64,000 nt of DNA. It comes from Cellulomonas sp. 73-145. Lineage in GTDB: Bacteria > Actinomycetota > Actinomycetes > Actinomycetales > Cellulomonadaceae. Under the pieces are notes generated by a model. It saw nothing but the letters and a program-made list of their open reading frames with translations. It searched no databases and was not told where the DNA came from. Positions 22,014 through 30,225 of the stretch are shown piece by piece. Numbering within the stretch: position 1 is the stretch's first letter; every line of letters starts with the position of its first letter. The stretch covers positions 1-64,000 of the forward strand of contig MKTI01000001.1 in NCBI GenBank assembly GCA_001898185.1. The letters are read 5' to 3'. Position numbers and translations under genes: made by a program.

Positions 22014-25000
22014 ATGGCGTTCCTGCGAACCAAGGCAGTGCTCTGCGCCCTCGCGCTGGGCGTGGCGGCCGTCGCCGTCTCCCCCGGTGCCCAAGCCGCT
22101 GGGGACCGGGCGGCCGCCGCGCAGACCGGCGCTCCCGCCGGTGCCGCCTCAGGTACCGGGACGCACTTCCTCGACGACGCGTCCTACCTCGCCGGCTTCA
22201 ACGACCAGTCCTGGTACGAGGCGAACATCCCCTTCGTCGACCTGCCCGACTCGACGATCCAGTCCGTCTACTACTACCGCTGGCGCACCTTCAAGGAGCA
22301 CCTGCGGTACACGAACCCGACCGACGGGTGGATCTCGACGGAGTTCCTCGACTGCTGCGGGTACGCGGCCCCCTACCAGGCGATCGACGCCGCAGCCGGG
22401 CACCAGATCACCGAGGGCCGCTGGCTGCGCGACACCAGCTACGACCAGGACTACGTGCGGTTCTGGCTCACCGGACCGGGTGCGGGACCCAAGCCCGCGA
22501 CCGACGCCGTCAACGCGGACACGACGGACTGGGCCCACGAGTACAGCTTCTGGCTGGCCTCCGCCGCCTACGGGCAGGCGCAGGTCAGCGGGGACTTCCG
22601 GCCGCTCGTCGCGATGCTGCCCGAGCTGGTGCGCCAGTACCGCGGCTGGGACAAGCAGCTCGACCCGACGCTGGGGCTGTACTGGTCGGTCCCGGTGTGG
22701 GACGCGATGGAGTTCTCGGCTTCCTCGTACCGGTCGAGCGACCCGTACCACGGCGGCGCGGGCTACCGGCCGACGATCAACGCGTACCAGTACGGCGACG
22801 CGGTCGCGATCAGCAAGATCGCCGAGCTCGCGGGGAACACCGCCCTCGCCGCCGAGTACGCGACCCGGGCGAGCGACCTGAAGGCCGCGATGCAGCGCTG
22901 GCTGTGGGACCCGTCGCGCGGCTTCTACTACGCGATGGCGCGCGACGGCAACCCCGGTCACCAGCTGCTCGACACCCGCGAGGAGATCGGGTTCGTGCCG
23001 TGGCAGTTCGACGCGGCCGACTCGAGCGACTCCGGCGCCTGGGCGCAGCTGCTCGACCCGAAGGGGTTCGCCAGCGACTTCGGGCCGACGACGGCGGAGC
23101 GGCGCAGCCCGCTGTTCATGTACCAGGCCGGGGGCTGCTGCCGGTGGGACGGGCCGAGCTGGCCCTTCGCCACCTCGCAGACGTTGACCGGCCTGGCGAA
23201 CCTGCTGGACGACTACCCGGCGCAGAGCACCGTCACCAGCGCCGACTACGCCGCCGCGCTGCACACCTACGCCGCGACGCAGATGCGCAACGGCGTCCCG
23301 TACGTCGCCGAGGCCCACGACCCGGACCAGCCGAGCTGGATCTACGACGCGTACGACCACAGCGAGGACTACAACCACTCCACCTACGACGACCTGGTGC
23401 TGTCGGGGCTGCTCGGCCTGCGTCCCAGCACCACCAGCCACCTCGACATCCGTCCGCTGGTGCCGTCGACCTGGGACCACTTCCTCGTCGAGAACGTCCC
23501 GTACCACGGTCACCAGGTCACCGTGCTGTGGGACCGCGACGGCAGCCACTACCACCAGGGCGCCGGCCTGCGCGTCTACGTCGACGGCGCCCTGTCGACG
23601 ACCTCTCCGACCCTGGCGCCGTTGAGCGTCGAGGTCGGCGCCGTCACCCTCGGCGCACGACCGACCGATGCGGCGCCCCGCCTGGTCGACGACGCGACGA
23701 ACCCGCTGCGCACGGGCTACCCGATGCCGATCACCTCCTACACCTGGCGCTTCGACGACCCGTGGAACGCGATCGACGGCAAGGTGTGGTTCAACGAGGT
23801 GCCCGAGAACACGCGCTGGACCAACTACGCCTCTCCCAACGCCCGGGACTGGTACGGCGTGGACCTCGGGGTGCCGACGCCGGTCAGCGACGTGCGCTGG
23901 TACGGCTACGACGACGGCGGCGGGGTGCGGCCGGCGGCGGCGCACGAGCTGCAGTACTGGGACGGCGCCTCCTGGGCCGACGTGCCGGGTCAGACGCGCG
24001 ACCAGGCCGCGCCGGTGGGCAACGGCCTGAACGAGATCACCTTCCCGGCCCTGACGACCAGCCGGATCCGCCTGCTGTTCACCAACCGGCCCGGCGCCTA
24101 CGTCGGCGTCACGGAGCTCCAGGCGTGGAGCCCGTCCAGCGACGCGATGTCCGTCGGGATCGGTACGGGCGACCCGGTGCCGGTCGACGGTCCGACGACC
24201 GTGCCGATCACGCTGCGGAACACGACTGCGCAAGCCCTGCGGCAGGTCGCGGTCACGCTCGCGGTGCCGGCCGGGTGGACCGCGACCCGTCCGGATCCGG
24301 TCCCCGCGATCGAGGGTGGCGCTACCGCAACGGTGCACGTCGTCCTCACCCCGCTGGCCGGCGACCGGGGCGGCACCCTCGCCGCCGTCGTCGCCACCGC
24401 GGACTATCTCGGTCCGGCGCACGTCGCCTCGAGCACGCACGCTCGGCAGAGCGTCCGCACGGCCTTCCCCGCCGGTCAGACCGACCCGGTCGGGTCGTGG
24501 CCGCTCGACGAGGGCTCCGGCACCGTCGCGCACGACACCGCCGGCGGGCACGACGCGACGCTCGTCGGCGCGCCGGCGTGGGTCAGCGGGGTGTCCGGCT
24601 CGGCGATCCAGCTGGACGGGAGCAGCCAGTACGGGCAGACGAGCGGTCCGGTGCTCGACACCGTCGGGAACTTCAGCGCCGCCGCCTGGGTGCGGCTGGA
24701 CTCGACGGGTCACTTCGCCACCGCGGTGAGCCAGGACGGCACCACGACCAGCGGGTTCTTCCTGCAGTACTCGGCCGCGGACCAGCGCCTCGCGTTCGCC
24801 ACCGGGGAGGGCCGTGCGCTCTCGGACGCCGCGCCCGTGGTCGGTCGGTGGTACCACCTGGTCGGCGTCCACGACGCGAACGCCGGCACCTACACCCTCT
24901 ACGTCGACGGGCAGGCGCAGGCGGCGGTCAACCACCAGGCGCCGGGCGATCCGTCCAGCGGTCCGCTGGCGATCGGCCGGGCCTTCGCCGGAGGTGGGAA

Positions 25001-25097
25001 GACCGACTTCTGGCCCGGCGCCATCGACGGCGTGCACGTGTGGGACCGGGCGCTGACGCCCGCCGACGTCGCTGCCCTCTACGCCTCACGGACCTAG
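22014..25097 (+). CDS. Large secreted (alpha/alpha)6-type glycosidase with F5/8C, NEW3-like and LamG-like domains
   Basis: A 1027-aa exported enzyme. The signal peptide is at residues 1-29 (ending SPGAQAAG). Residues about 50-520 form a six-hairpin toroid like the MGH1-type glycosidases, with YDQDYVRFWL, WSVPVWDAMEFSAS, PTINAYQYGDAVAISKIAEL, CCRWDGPSWPFATSQTLTGL and YDAYDHSEDYNHSTYDDLV. About 570-710 is an F5/8-type (CBM32-like) domain (WYGVDLGVPTPVSDVRWYGY), about 715-790 a NEW3-like immunoglobulin domain, and about 825-1025 a LamG/concanavalin fold (PLDEGSGTVAHDTAGG, LYVDGQAQAAV). The family number and substrate are not certain. It is paired with the GH31 gene 52 bases downstream. Confidence 0.85.
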   Translation: MAFLRTKAVLCALALGVAAVAVSPGAQAAGDRAAAAQTGAPAGAASGTGTHFLDDASYLAGFNDQSWYEANIPFVDLPDSTIQSVYYYRWRTFKEHLRYTNPTDGWISTEFLDCCGYAAPYQAIDAAAGHQITEGRWLRDTSYDQDYVRFWLTGPGAGPKPATDAVNADTTDWAHEYSFWLASAAYGQAQVSGDFRPLVAMLPELVRQYRGWDKQLDPTLGLYWSVPVWDAMEFSASSYRSSDPYHGGAGYRPTINAYQYGDAVAISKIAELAGNTALAAEYATRASDLKAAMQRWLWDPSRGFYYAMARDGNPGHQLLDTREEIGFVPWQFDAADSSDSGAWAQLLDPKGFASDFGPTTAERRSPLFMYQAGGCCRWDGPSWPFATSQTLTGLANLLDDYPAQSTVTSADYAAALHTYAATQMRNGVPYVAEAHDPDQPSWIYDAYDHSEDYNHSTYDDLVLSGLLGLRPSTTSHLDIRPLVPSTWDHFLVENVPYHGHQVTVLWDRDGSHYHQGAGLRVYVDGALSTTSPTLAPLSVEVGAVTLGARPTDAAPRLVDDATNPLRTGYPMPITSYTWRFDDPWNAIDGKVWFNEVPENTRWTNYASPNARDWYGVDLGVPTPVSDVRWYGYDDGGGVRPAAAHELQYWDGASWADVPGQTRDQAAPVGNGLNEITFPALTTSRIRLLFTNRPGAYVGVTELQAWSPSSDAMSVGIGTGDPVPVDGPTTVPITLRNTTAQALRQVAVTLAVPAGWTATRPDPVPAIEGGATATVHVVLTPLAGDRGGTLAAVVATADYLGPAHVASSTHARQSVRTAFPAGQTDPVGSWPLDEGSGTVAHDTAGGHDATLVGAPAWVSGVSGSAIQLDGSSQYGQTSGPVLDTVGNFSAAAWVRLDSTGHFATAVSQDGTTTSGFFLQYSAADQRLAFATGEGRALSDAAPVVGRWYHLVGVHDANAGTYTLYVDGQAQAAVNHQAPGDPSSGPLAIGRAFAGGGKTDFWPGAIDGVHVWDRALTPADVAALYASRT

Positions 25098-25149
25098 CAA
25101 CGCTGCTCGCAGTCGTCCTGGACGAAGCCTCGAACAAGGGAGCTCAACG

Positions 25150-28100
25150 GTGACATCCCCCCTCGCAGCACGCAGAGCTCGGCACCGGCGACGACTGCTG
25201 CCCGCGGCGGTCGCCGTGGCGGCCGTCGCCGCGGTCACCCTCACGGCGACCGGCCCGGCCGACGCCGAGACGGTGGCCGCACCCACCGCCACGTCCGGGG
25301 CGGTCACCTCCGGTGACGCACGGTTCGAGGTGCTCTCCCCCACCCTGATCCGCACGGAGTACTCCGGCACCGGCCGGTTCGAGGACTCGGCCACGTTCAA
25401 CGTGGTCGGCCGCGACGGCTTCGGGCGGACGCCCTTCACCACCGACACCAGCGATGGCTGGCTGACCATCCGGACGGCCGCGGCCACCCTGCGCTACAAG
25501 GTCGGCTCCGGGCCCTTCGGCAAGGACAACCTGCAGCTGTCCCTCGACGCGGGCCGGCAGAAGGTCGACGCCGCGCCGTGGGCCTCGGCCGTCCCGCCCA
25601 CGTGCGCCGTCGGCGTGCTGTGCGAGGCGGAGGACCTGTCGCTGGCCGGGGTCACCGTCGCCACCGACCACGCGGGCTACACCGGACGGGGCTTCGTCGC
25701 CGAGATCGCCAGCACCGGCAGCTCGGTGACCTTCACCGTGGACCCGGCCCAGGCGTCCACCTACGACCTGGCGCTGCGTTACGCGAACAGCTGGGGCGGC
25801 GACGGCCAGAACACCACGCGGACCATGAGCGTGGTCGTCGACGGCGGTGCCCCGACCCAGCTCTCGCTGCCACCGACCGGCAGCTGGGACACGTGGGCGC
25901 TGGCCCGGGTGCCCGTCGCGCTGACCACCGGCCTGCACACCGTGCGGGTCCAGGAGGGTCCCGGGGACACCGGGCACGTGAACATCGACAGCCTGGCGGT
26001 GCTCGACCAGGGGGCGGCGTACCCGGCCCCGTCGAACCCCGCACCGCTCCCCTGCGCCTTCGGCGACGTCTGCCAGGCCGAGACGGGTGCGCTGTCCGGC
26101 GGTGCCAGGCTCGCCGCCGACCACAACCAGTACTCCGGGGCCGGCTTCGTCGCCGGTCTGGAGCAGGCCGGTGCCGCGGATGCCGTCACCGTCACCGGCG
26201 TGCCGGCGGCGGGGACGTACGACCTGCAGCTGCGCTACTCGAACTGGGCGGCGGGCAGCCAGCCGGTCCAGCCCCGCCGGATGTCGGTCACCGTCGGGTC
26301 GGCGGATCCCGGGTCGGTGACGCTGCAGCCCACCAGCAGCTGGGACACCTGGCGCATCGTGGCCGTCCCCGTCACCCTCGCGGCCGGCCAGAACACGGTC
26401 ACCCTCGGCTGCCCGGACGCGGCCAGCTGCAACGTCAACCTCGACACGGTCGCCGTCACGGCGACCGACAGCCCGCTCCTCGCGCCGCACGCCCCGCTCG
26501 GCGGGTATCGGCGCAGCCTGGACGGCCAGAACGGGTCGGCACCCACGGCCCCGGGCCTCATGTACCAGGACGGCTGGTCGCTTCTCGACGACACCGCCTC
26601 CGCCCTGCTCGACCCGTCGACCAAGGCCGTCACGCAGCGTCCGTCACACGCGGGCAGCCCGTACCAGGACGGCTACGTCTTCGCGTACGGCACCGACTAC
26701 GCGCGAGGCCTCGCGGACCTCGGCAGGCTCACCGGTCCCTCGACGCTCCTGCCGCGCTGGGCCTACGGCGTCTGGTACTCGGAGTACTACGACCGCACGG
26801 CGGCGGACTACGAGAGCACGATCCTCCCGGCGTTCCGGGCCCACGGCGTGCCGCTCGACGTGCTCGTCGTCGACACCGACTTCAAGTCCCCGAACCGGTG
26901 GAACGGCTGGGAGATGGACCCGACGAAGTTCCCGGACCCGACCGCCTTCTTCAGCTGGGCGCACGGCCAGGGGCTGCACACCAGCCTCAACGTGCACCCC
27001 AGCATCCTCAGCTCCGACCCGCAGTTCGCCCAGGCTCAGGCGACGGCCGGCGGGACGCTCGCGCCCGGCGGCTGCTCCGGCGGCGGCGCGGGCTGCTACG
27101 TGTTCGACTTCGGCAACCCGGCCCAGCTGACGGCCTACTTCGGCCTGCACCAGCCGATCTCGAAGGCGGGCAACGACCTGTGGTGGCTCGACTGGTGCTG
27201 CGACCAGTCGCTGTCGACCCTGCAGGGCGTGACCCCCGACTCGTGGATCAACCAGCAGTACGCCACCGACGCGTCGTCCCGGATCGGCCGCGGGTTCGCG
27301 TTCTCCCGGGCCTACGGCTCCCTCCAGGCCGGCGGGTACAGCAACGGCTCGGCCGTGCCGACCGGACCGTGGGCCGACAAGCGGACCACGCTGCACTTCA
27401 CCGGCGACACCATCTCCACGTGGGACTCGCTGAAGTTCCAGATCGGGTACACGCCGGGTGAGTCGATGGCGACCGGGCTGACCAACATCAGCCACGACAT
27501 CGGCGGCCACACCGGCGGGCTCCAGCTGCCCGGCACCGAGCCGGGCTCCACGCAGCTGCCCGGCGACCTGTACGCACGGTGGGTGCAGCTGGGCACCTTC
27601 CAGCCGGTCGACCGCCTGCACTCCAACCACAGCGACCGGCTGCCGTGGCAGTACGGCGCGGACGCCCAGGCATCGGCTACCACGTTCCTCAACCTGCGCG
27701 AGGACCTGCTGCCGTACACCTACACGCTGGCCCAGCAGGCGAACGCCACCGGTGCGCCCGTCGTCCGGCCGCTCTACCTGCAGTACCCGGACCAGCAGGA
27801 CGCCTACGCGAGCTCGGACAGCGAGTACCTGTACGGGCCCGACGTCCTGGTCGCGCCGGTCACCACACCCGGCACGACGGCGACGACCAAGGTCTGGTTC
27901 CCGGCCGGCTCCTCGTGGACGGACTACTTCACCGGCACGACGTACCAGGGCGGCACGACGGCCGACATCACGACGGGGCTCGACACGATGCCCGTCTTCC
28001 TGCGGTCCGGCGGCATCCTCACCACGCGGACGGCCGACGTGACCAACGACGTGCAGAACCCGCTCGACGCCGTCACGGTCACCGCCGCCGAGGGCGCCCC

Positions 28101-28416
28101 GGGCTCCTTCACCCTCTACGAGGACGACGGCACCACCACGGACCCGTCGCAGCACGCCACGACCCGCATCGACTACGTGCTGGACGGGAACACCCACCGG
28201 CTCACGGTCGAGCCCGCCGCCGGCTCGTACCCCGGCCAGGTCGCCCGACGGTCGTGGACCGTCAGGTTCACCGACGCCACCGCACCCACGATGGTCAAGG
28301 TCAACGGTCACACCGTCGGGACGGACGCCTGGAGCTGGGACGCCGGGACGCGGACCCTGACCGTCCGGGCGCCCGCACAGGCCACGAGCAGCAAGCTGGC
28401 GGTCAGCTACAAGTAG
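25150..28416 (+). CDS. Secreted family GH31 glycosidase with two CBM35-like modules
   Basis: A 1088-aa exported protein. The signal spans residues 1-38 (TLTATGPADAE). The N-terminal beta-sandwich of GH31 is interrupted by two carbohydrate-binding repeats of CBM6/35 type at about 150-290 and 300-440, each opening with a Cys-x5-Cys-EAE/QAE block (CAVGVLCEAEDLSLAGV; CAFGDVCQAETG) and containing a matching SSWDTW/GSWDTW strand. The barrel follows from about 515 (LPRWAYGVWYSEYYD). The nucleophile is predicted as Asp681 (WWLDWCCD) and the acid/base as Asp753 (FTGDTIS). GH31 covers alpha-glucosidases, alpha-xylosidases, alpha-galactosidases and alpha-N-acetylgalactosaminidases; I cannot assign among them. 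GTG start with AGGGAG upstream. Confidence 0.9.
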   Translation: MTSPLAARRARHRRRLLPAAVAVAAVAAVTLTATGPADAETVAAPTATSGAVTSGDARFEVLSPTLIRTEYSGTGRFEDSATFNVVGRDGFGRTPFTTDTSDGWLTIRTAAATLRYKVGSGPFGKDNLQLSLDAGRQKVDAAPWASAVPPTCAVGVLCEAEDLSLAGVTVATDHAGYTGRGFVAEIASTGSSVTFTVDPAQASTYDLALRYANSWGGDGQNTTRTMSVVVDGGAPTQLSLPPTGSWDTWALARVPVALTTGLHTVRVQEGPGDTGHVNIDSLAVLDQGAAYPAPSNPAPLPCAFGDVCQAETGALSGGARLAADHNQYSGAGFVAGLEQAGAADAVTVTGVPAAGTYDLQLRYSNWAAGSQPVQPRRMSVTVGSADPGSVTLQPTSSWDTWRIVAVPVTLAAGQNTVTLGCPDAASCNVNLDTVAVTATDSPLLAPHAPLGGYRRSLDGQNGSAPTAPGLMYQDGWSLLDDTASALLDPSTKAVTQRPSHAGSPYQDGYVFAYGTDYARGLADLGRLTGPSTLLPRWAYGVWYSEYYDRTAADYESTILPAFRAHGVPLDVLVVDTDFKSPNRWNGWEMDPTKFPDPTAFFSWAHGQGLHTSLNVHPSILSSDPQFAQAQATAGGTLAPGGCSGGGAGCYVFDFGNPAQLTAYFGLHQPISKAGNDLWWLDWCCDQSLSTLQGVTPDSWINQQYATDASSRIGRGFAFSRAYGSLQAGGYSNGSAVPTGPWADKRTTLHFTGDTISTWDSLKFQIGYTPGESMATGLTNISHDIGGHTGGLQLPGTEPGSTQLPGDLYARWVQLGTFQPVDRLHSNHSDRLPWQYGADAQASATTFLNLREDLLPYTYTLAQQANATGAPVVRPLYLQYPDQQDAYASSDSEYLYGPDVLVAPVTTPGTTATTKVWFPAGSSWTDYFTGTTYQGGTTADITTGLDTMPVFLRSGGILTTRTADVTNDVQNPLDAVTVTAAEGAPGSFTLYEDDGTTTDPSQHATTRIDYVLDGNTHRLTVEPAAGSYPGQVARRSWTVRFTDATAPTMVKVNGHTVGTDAWSWDAGTRTLTVRAPAQATSSKLAVSYK

Positions 28417-28429
28417 CGCACCGGCCGAC

Positions 28430-28463
28430 GGAGCCCCGGAGGGAGCGATCCTCCCGGGGCTCC
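28430..28463 (+). terminator. Hairpin terminator after the GH31 gene
   Basis: GGAGCCCCGG (28430-28439) pairs with CCGGGGCTCC (28454-28463), extended inward by AGG/CCT with a single bulged C and closed by a 7-base loop. It starts 14 bases after the GH31 stop and separates the glycosidase pair from the ABC operon. No U-run follows. Confidence 0.75.
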
Positions 28464-28573
28464 GCCGTGTCTGCTCCGCAGCGCTCACCCGCCGGGTCGA
28501 CCGGCGTGGCGCGCTCCGCCGGATAGCCTGGCCTCGCTCGGGCGCCGGTGCCCGCAGCACCAGGGGGAGGCCG

Positions 28574-29545
28574 GTGTCCCAGAGCACCTTGGAGGGCCTG
28601 GGTGCGCGCACGCCGCAGGCGCCCCAGTTCGGCCACGACGCGTTGATCGTGTGCGACACCCTGGTGCGCATCTACCGGAGCGGGCCGGTCGAGGTGCAGG
28701 CCCTGCAGGGCCTCGACCTGCTGGTGGACGAGGGTGAGCTGGTCGCGGTGGTCGGCGCCTCCGGCTCCGGCAAGTCGACGCTGCTGCACGTGCTCTCCGG
28801 GATCGACCAGCCGACGGCCGGCCGCGTCCGGGTGGGGCCGTGGGACGTGATGGCGATGTCCCGCCGCGACCGGGTCGCGTACCGCCGGACCATGGTCGGG
28901 TTCGTGTGGCAGCAGGCCGCGCACAACCTGGTCCCGTACCTGACGGGCGTGCAGAACGTGCTGCTGCCGATGGCCTTCGCCGGCGTGGGCCGTCGGGAGC
29001 GCCAGCGCCGGGCCGCCGAGGTGCTCGGCATGGTCGGGGTGCGGCACTGCGCGGACCGGCTGCCGCGGCAGATGTCCGGCGGCGAGCAGCAGCGCGTGGC
29101 GATCGCGGTCGCGCTGGCGAACTCGCCGCGCGTGCTGCTCGCCGACGAGCCGACCGGCGAGCTGGACACCGCGACGTCCCAGGAGGTGTTCGAGGCGCTG
29201 CGGACCGCGAACCGGGATGCGGGGGCGACGGTGGTGGTGGTGACCCACGACCCGACGGTCAGCGAGCAGGTCGCCCGCACGCTCGCCATCCGGGACGGTC
29301 GGACCAGCACCGAGGTGCTGCGGGCGACGGCCGGGCACGACGGTGCCGCCCCGGCCGCCGCGCAGGAGTACGCGGTGATGGACCGGGCGGGACGGGTGCA
29401 GGTCCCTCGCGAGTACCGCGAGGCGCTCGCGCTCACGCACCGGGTCCGGCTGGTGCTCGAGGCGGACCACGTCAGCATGTGGCGCGGCGGTGGCTCGGGC
29501 GGGCGGCGCGGGTCGGGCTCCGACGGCGACGGGTCGGAGCGGTGA
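28574..29545 (+). CDS. ABC transporter ATP-binding protein (MacB/LolD-like) with a C-terminal AbrB-like domain
   Basis: A 323-aa ATPase. Walker A is GASGSGKST (about residue 62), the Q-loop is in FVWQQAAHNL, the signature is MSGGEQQRVAIA (about 160), Walker B is VLLADEPTGELD, and the H-loop is VVTHDPT. This is the MacB/LolD/FtsE class that works with FtsX-type permeases. After the ATPase, residues about 270-305 (YAVMDRAGRVQVPREYREAL, then RVRLVLEADHVSMW) look like a swapped-hairpin AbrB/MazE domain, followed by a Gly/Arg tail. GTG 28574 has GGGGGAGG upstream and the stop overlaps the second ATPase. The tail could dimerise the ATPase or bind DNA. Confidence 0.9.
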   Translation: MSQSTLEGLGARTPQAPQFGHDALIVCDTLVRIYRSGPVEVQALQGLDLLVDEGELVAVVGASGSGKSTLLHVLSGIDQPTAGRVRVGPWDVMAMSRRDRVAYRRTMVGFVWQQAAHNLVPYLTGVQNVLLPMAFAGVGRRERQRRAAEVLGMVGVRHCADRLPRQMSGGEQQRVAIAVALANSPRVLLADEPTGELDTATSQEVFEALRTANRDAGATVVVVTHDPTVSEQVARTLAIRDGRTSTEVLRATAGHDGAAPAAAQEYAVMDRAGRVQVPREYREALALTHRVRLVLEADHVSMWRGGGSGGRRGSGSDGDGSER

Positions 29546-30225
29546 CCACCGGGGCTGCCGTCGCGGTGCGCGGCGTTCGTCGGACGTTCGGCGCGGGCCG
29601 CTACGCCGTGCATGCGGTGGACGACGTGTCGTTCGACGTGGCGCCCGGTGAGCTGGTGGCACTGGTCGGCCGTTCCGGGTCGGGCAAGACGACGCTGCTC
29701 AACCTGGTCGGCGGGCTCGACAGACCCGATGCGGGATCGGTGAGCGTCGGCGGGGTGGACGTCACGGGGCTCGACGAAGCCGGGCTGGTGCGGTTGCGGC
29801 GGGACACCGTCGCCTTTGTCTTCCAGACGTTCGGCCTGATCCCGGTGCTGACCGCGGCCGAGAACGTCGGCGTCCCGCTGCGGCTGCGCGGGCTGCCGGT
29901 CGCCGACCGGGAGCGGCGCGTGCGGCTCCTCCTCCAGCTGGTCGGCCTCGCGGACCACGCCGCGCAACGGCCCACCGAGCTGTCGGGCGGGCAGCAGCAG
30001 CGGGTGGCGATCGCCCGCGCGCTGGCCGTGTCCCCGCGGCTGCTGATCGCGGACGAGCCGACGGGGCAGCTCGACATCGAGACCGGCCTCTCCGTGATGG
30101 CGCTGATCCGGGCCGTGGTCGAGGCGGAGGGCATGACCGCGATCGTCTCGACGCACGACCCGGTGATGATCGCCCTGGCCGACCGGGCCGTGCGACTGGT
30201 CGACGGCCGGGTCGTCGATGCGTGA
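29542..30225 (+). CDS. ABC transporter ATP-binding protein (MacB/LolD-like)
   Basis: Second ATPase of the operon, 227 aa, of standard length without extension. Walker A is GRSGSGKTT, the signature LSGGQQQRVAIARALA, Walker B LLIADEPTGQLD, and the H-loop STHDP. The GTG at 29542 overlaps the stop of the first ATPase (GTGA) and its end overlaps the permease start by eight bases, so all four genes are translationally coupled. It may pair with one permease while the first ATPase pairs with the other, or the two ATPases may form a heterodimer; the sequence does not decide. Confidence 0.92.
   Translation: MTTGAAVAVRGVRRTFGAGRYAVHAVDDVSFDVAPGELVALVGRSGSGKTTLLNLVGGLDRPDAGSVSVGGVDVTGLDEAGLVRLRRDTVAFVFQTFGLIPVLTAAENVGVPLRLRGLPVADRERRVRLLLQLVGLADHAAQRPTELSGGQQQRVAIARALAVSPRLLIADEPTGQLDIETGLSVMALIRAVVEAEGMTAIVSTHDPVMIALADRAVRLVDGRVVDA

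Noticed and set aside
22149..25037. A 962-codon minus-strand frame
   Set aside because: Antisense to the secreted glycosidase, valine/arginine/glycine-rich and without a recognisable fold.
21926..25153. A 1075-codon plus-strand frame overlapping the secreted glycosidase
   Set aside because: It encodes arginine/proline/glycine-rich sequence lacking motifs and is the typical shadow of a GC-rich gene; the alternate frame has a signal peptide and recognisable domains.
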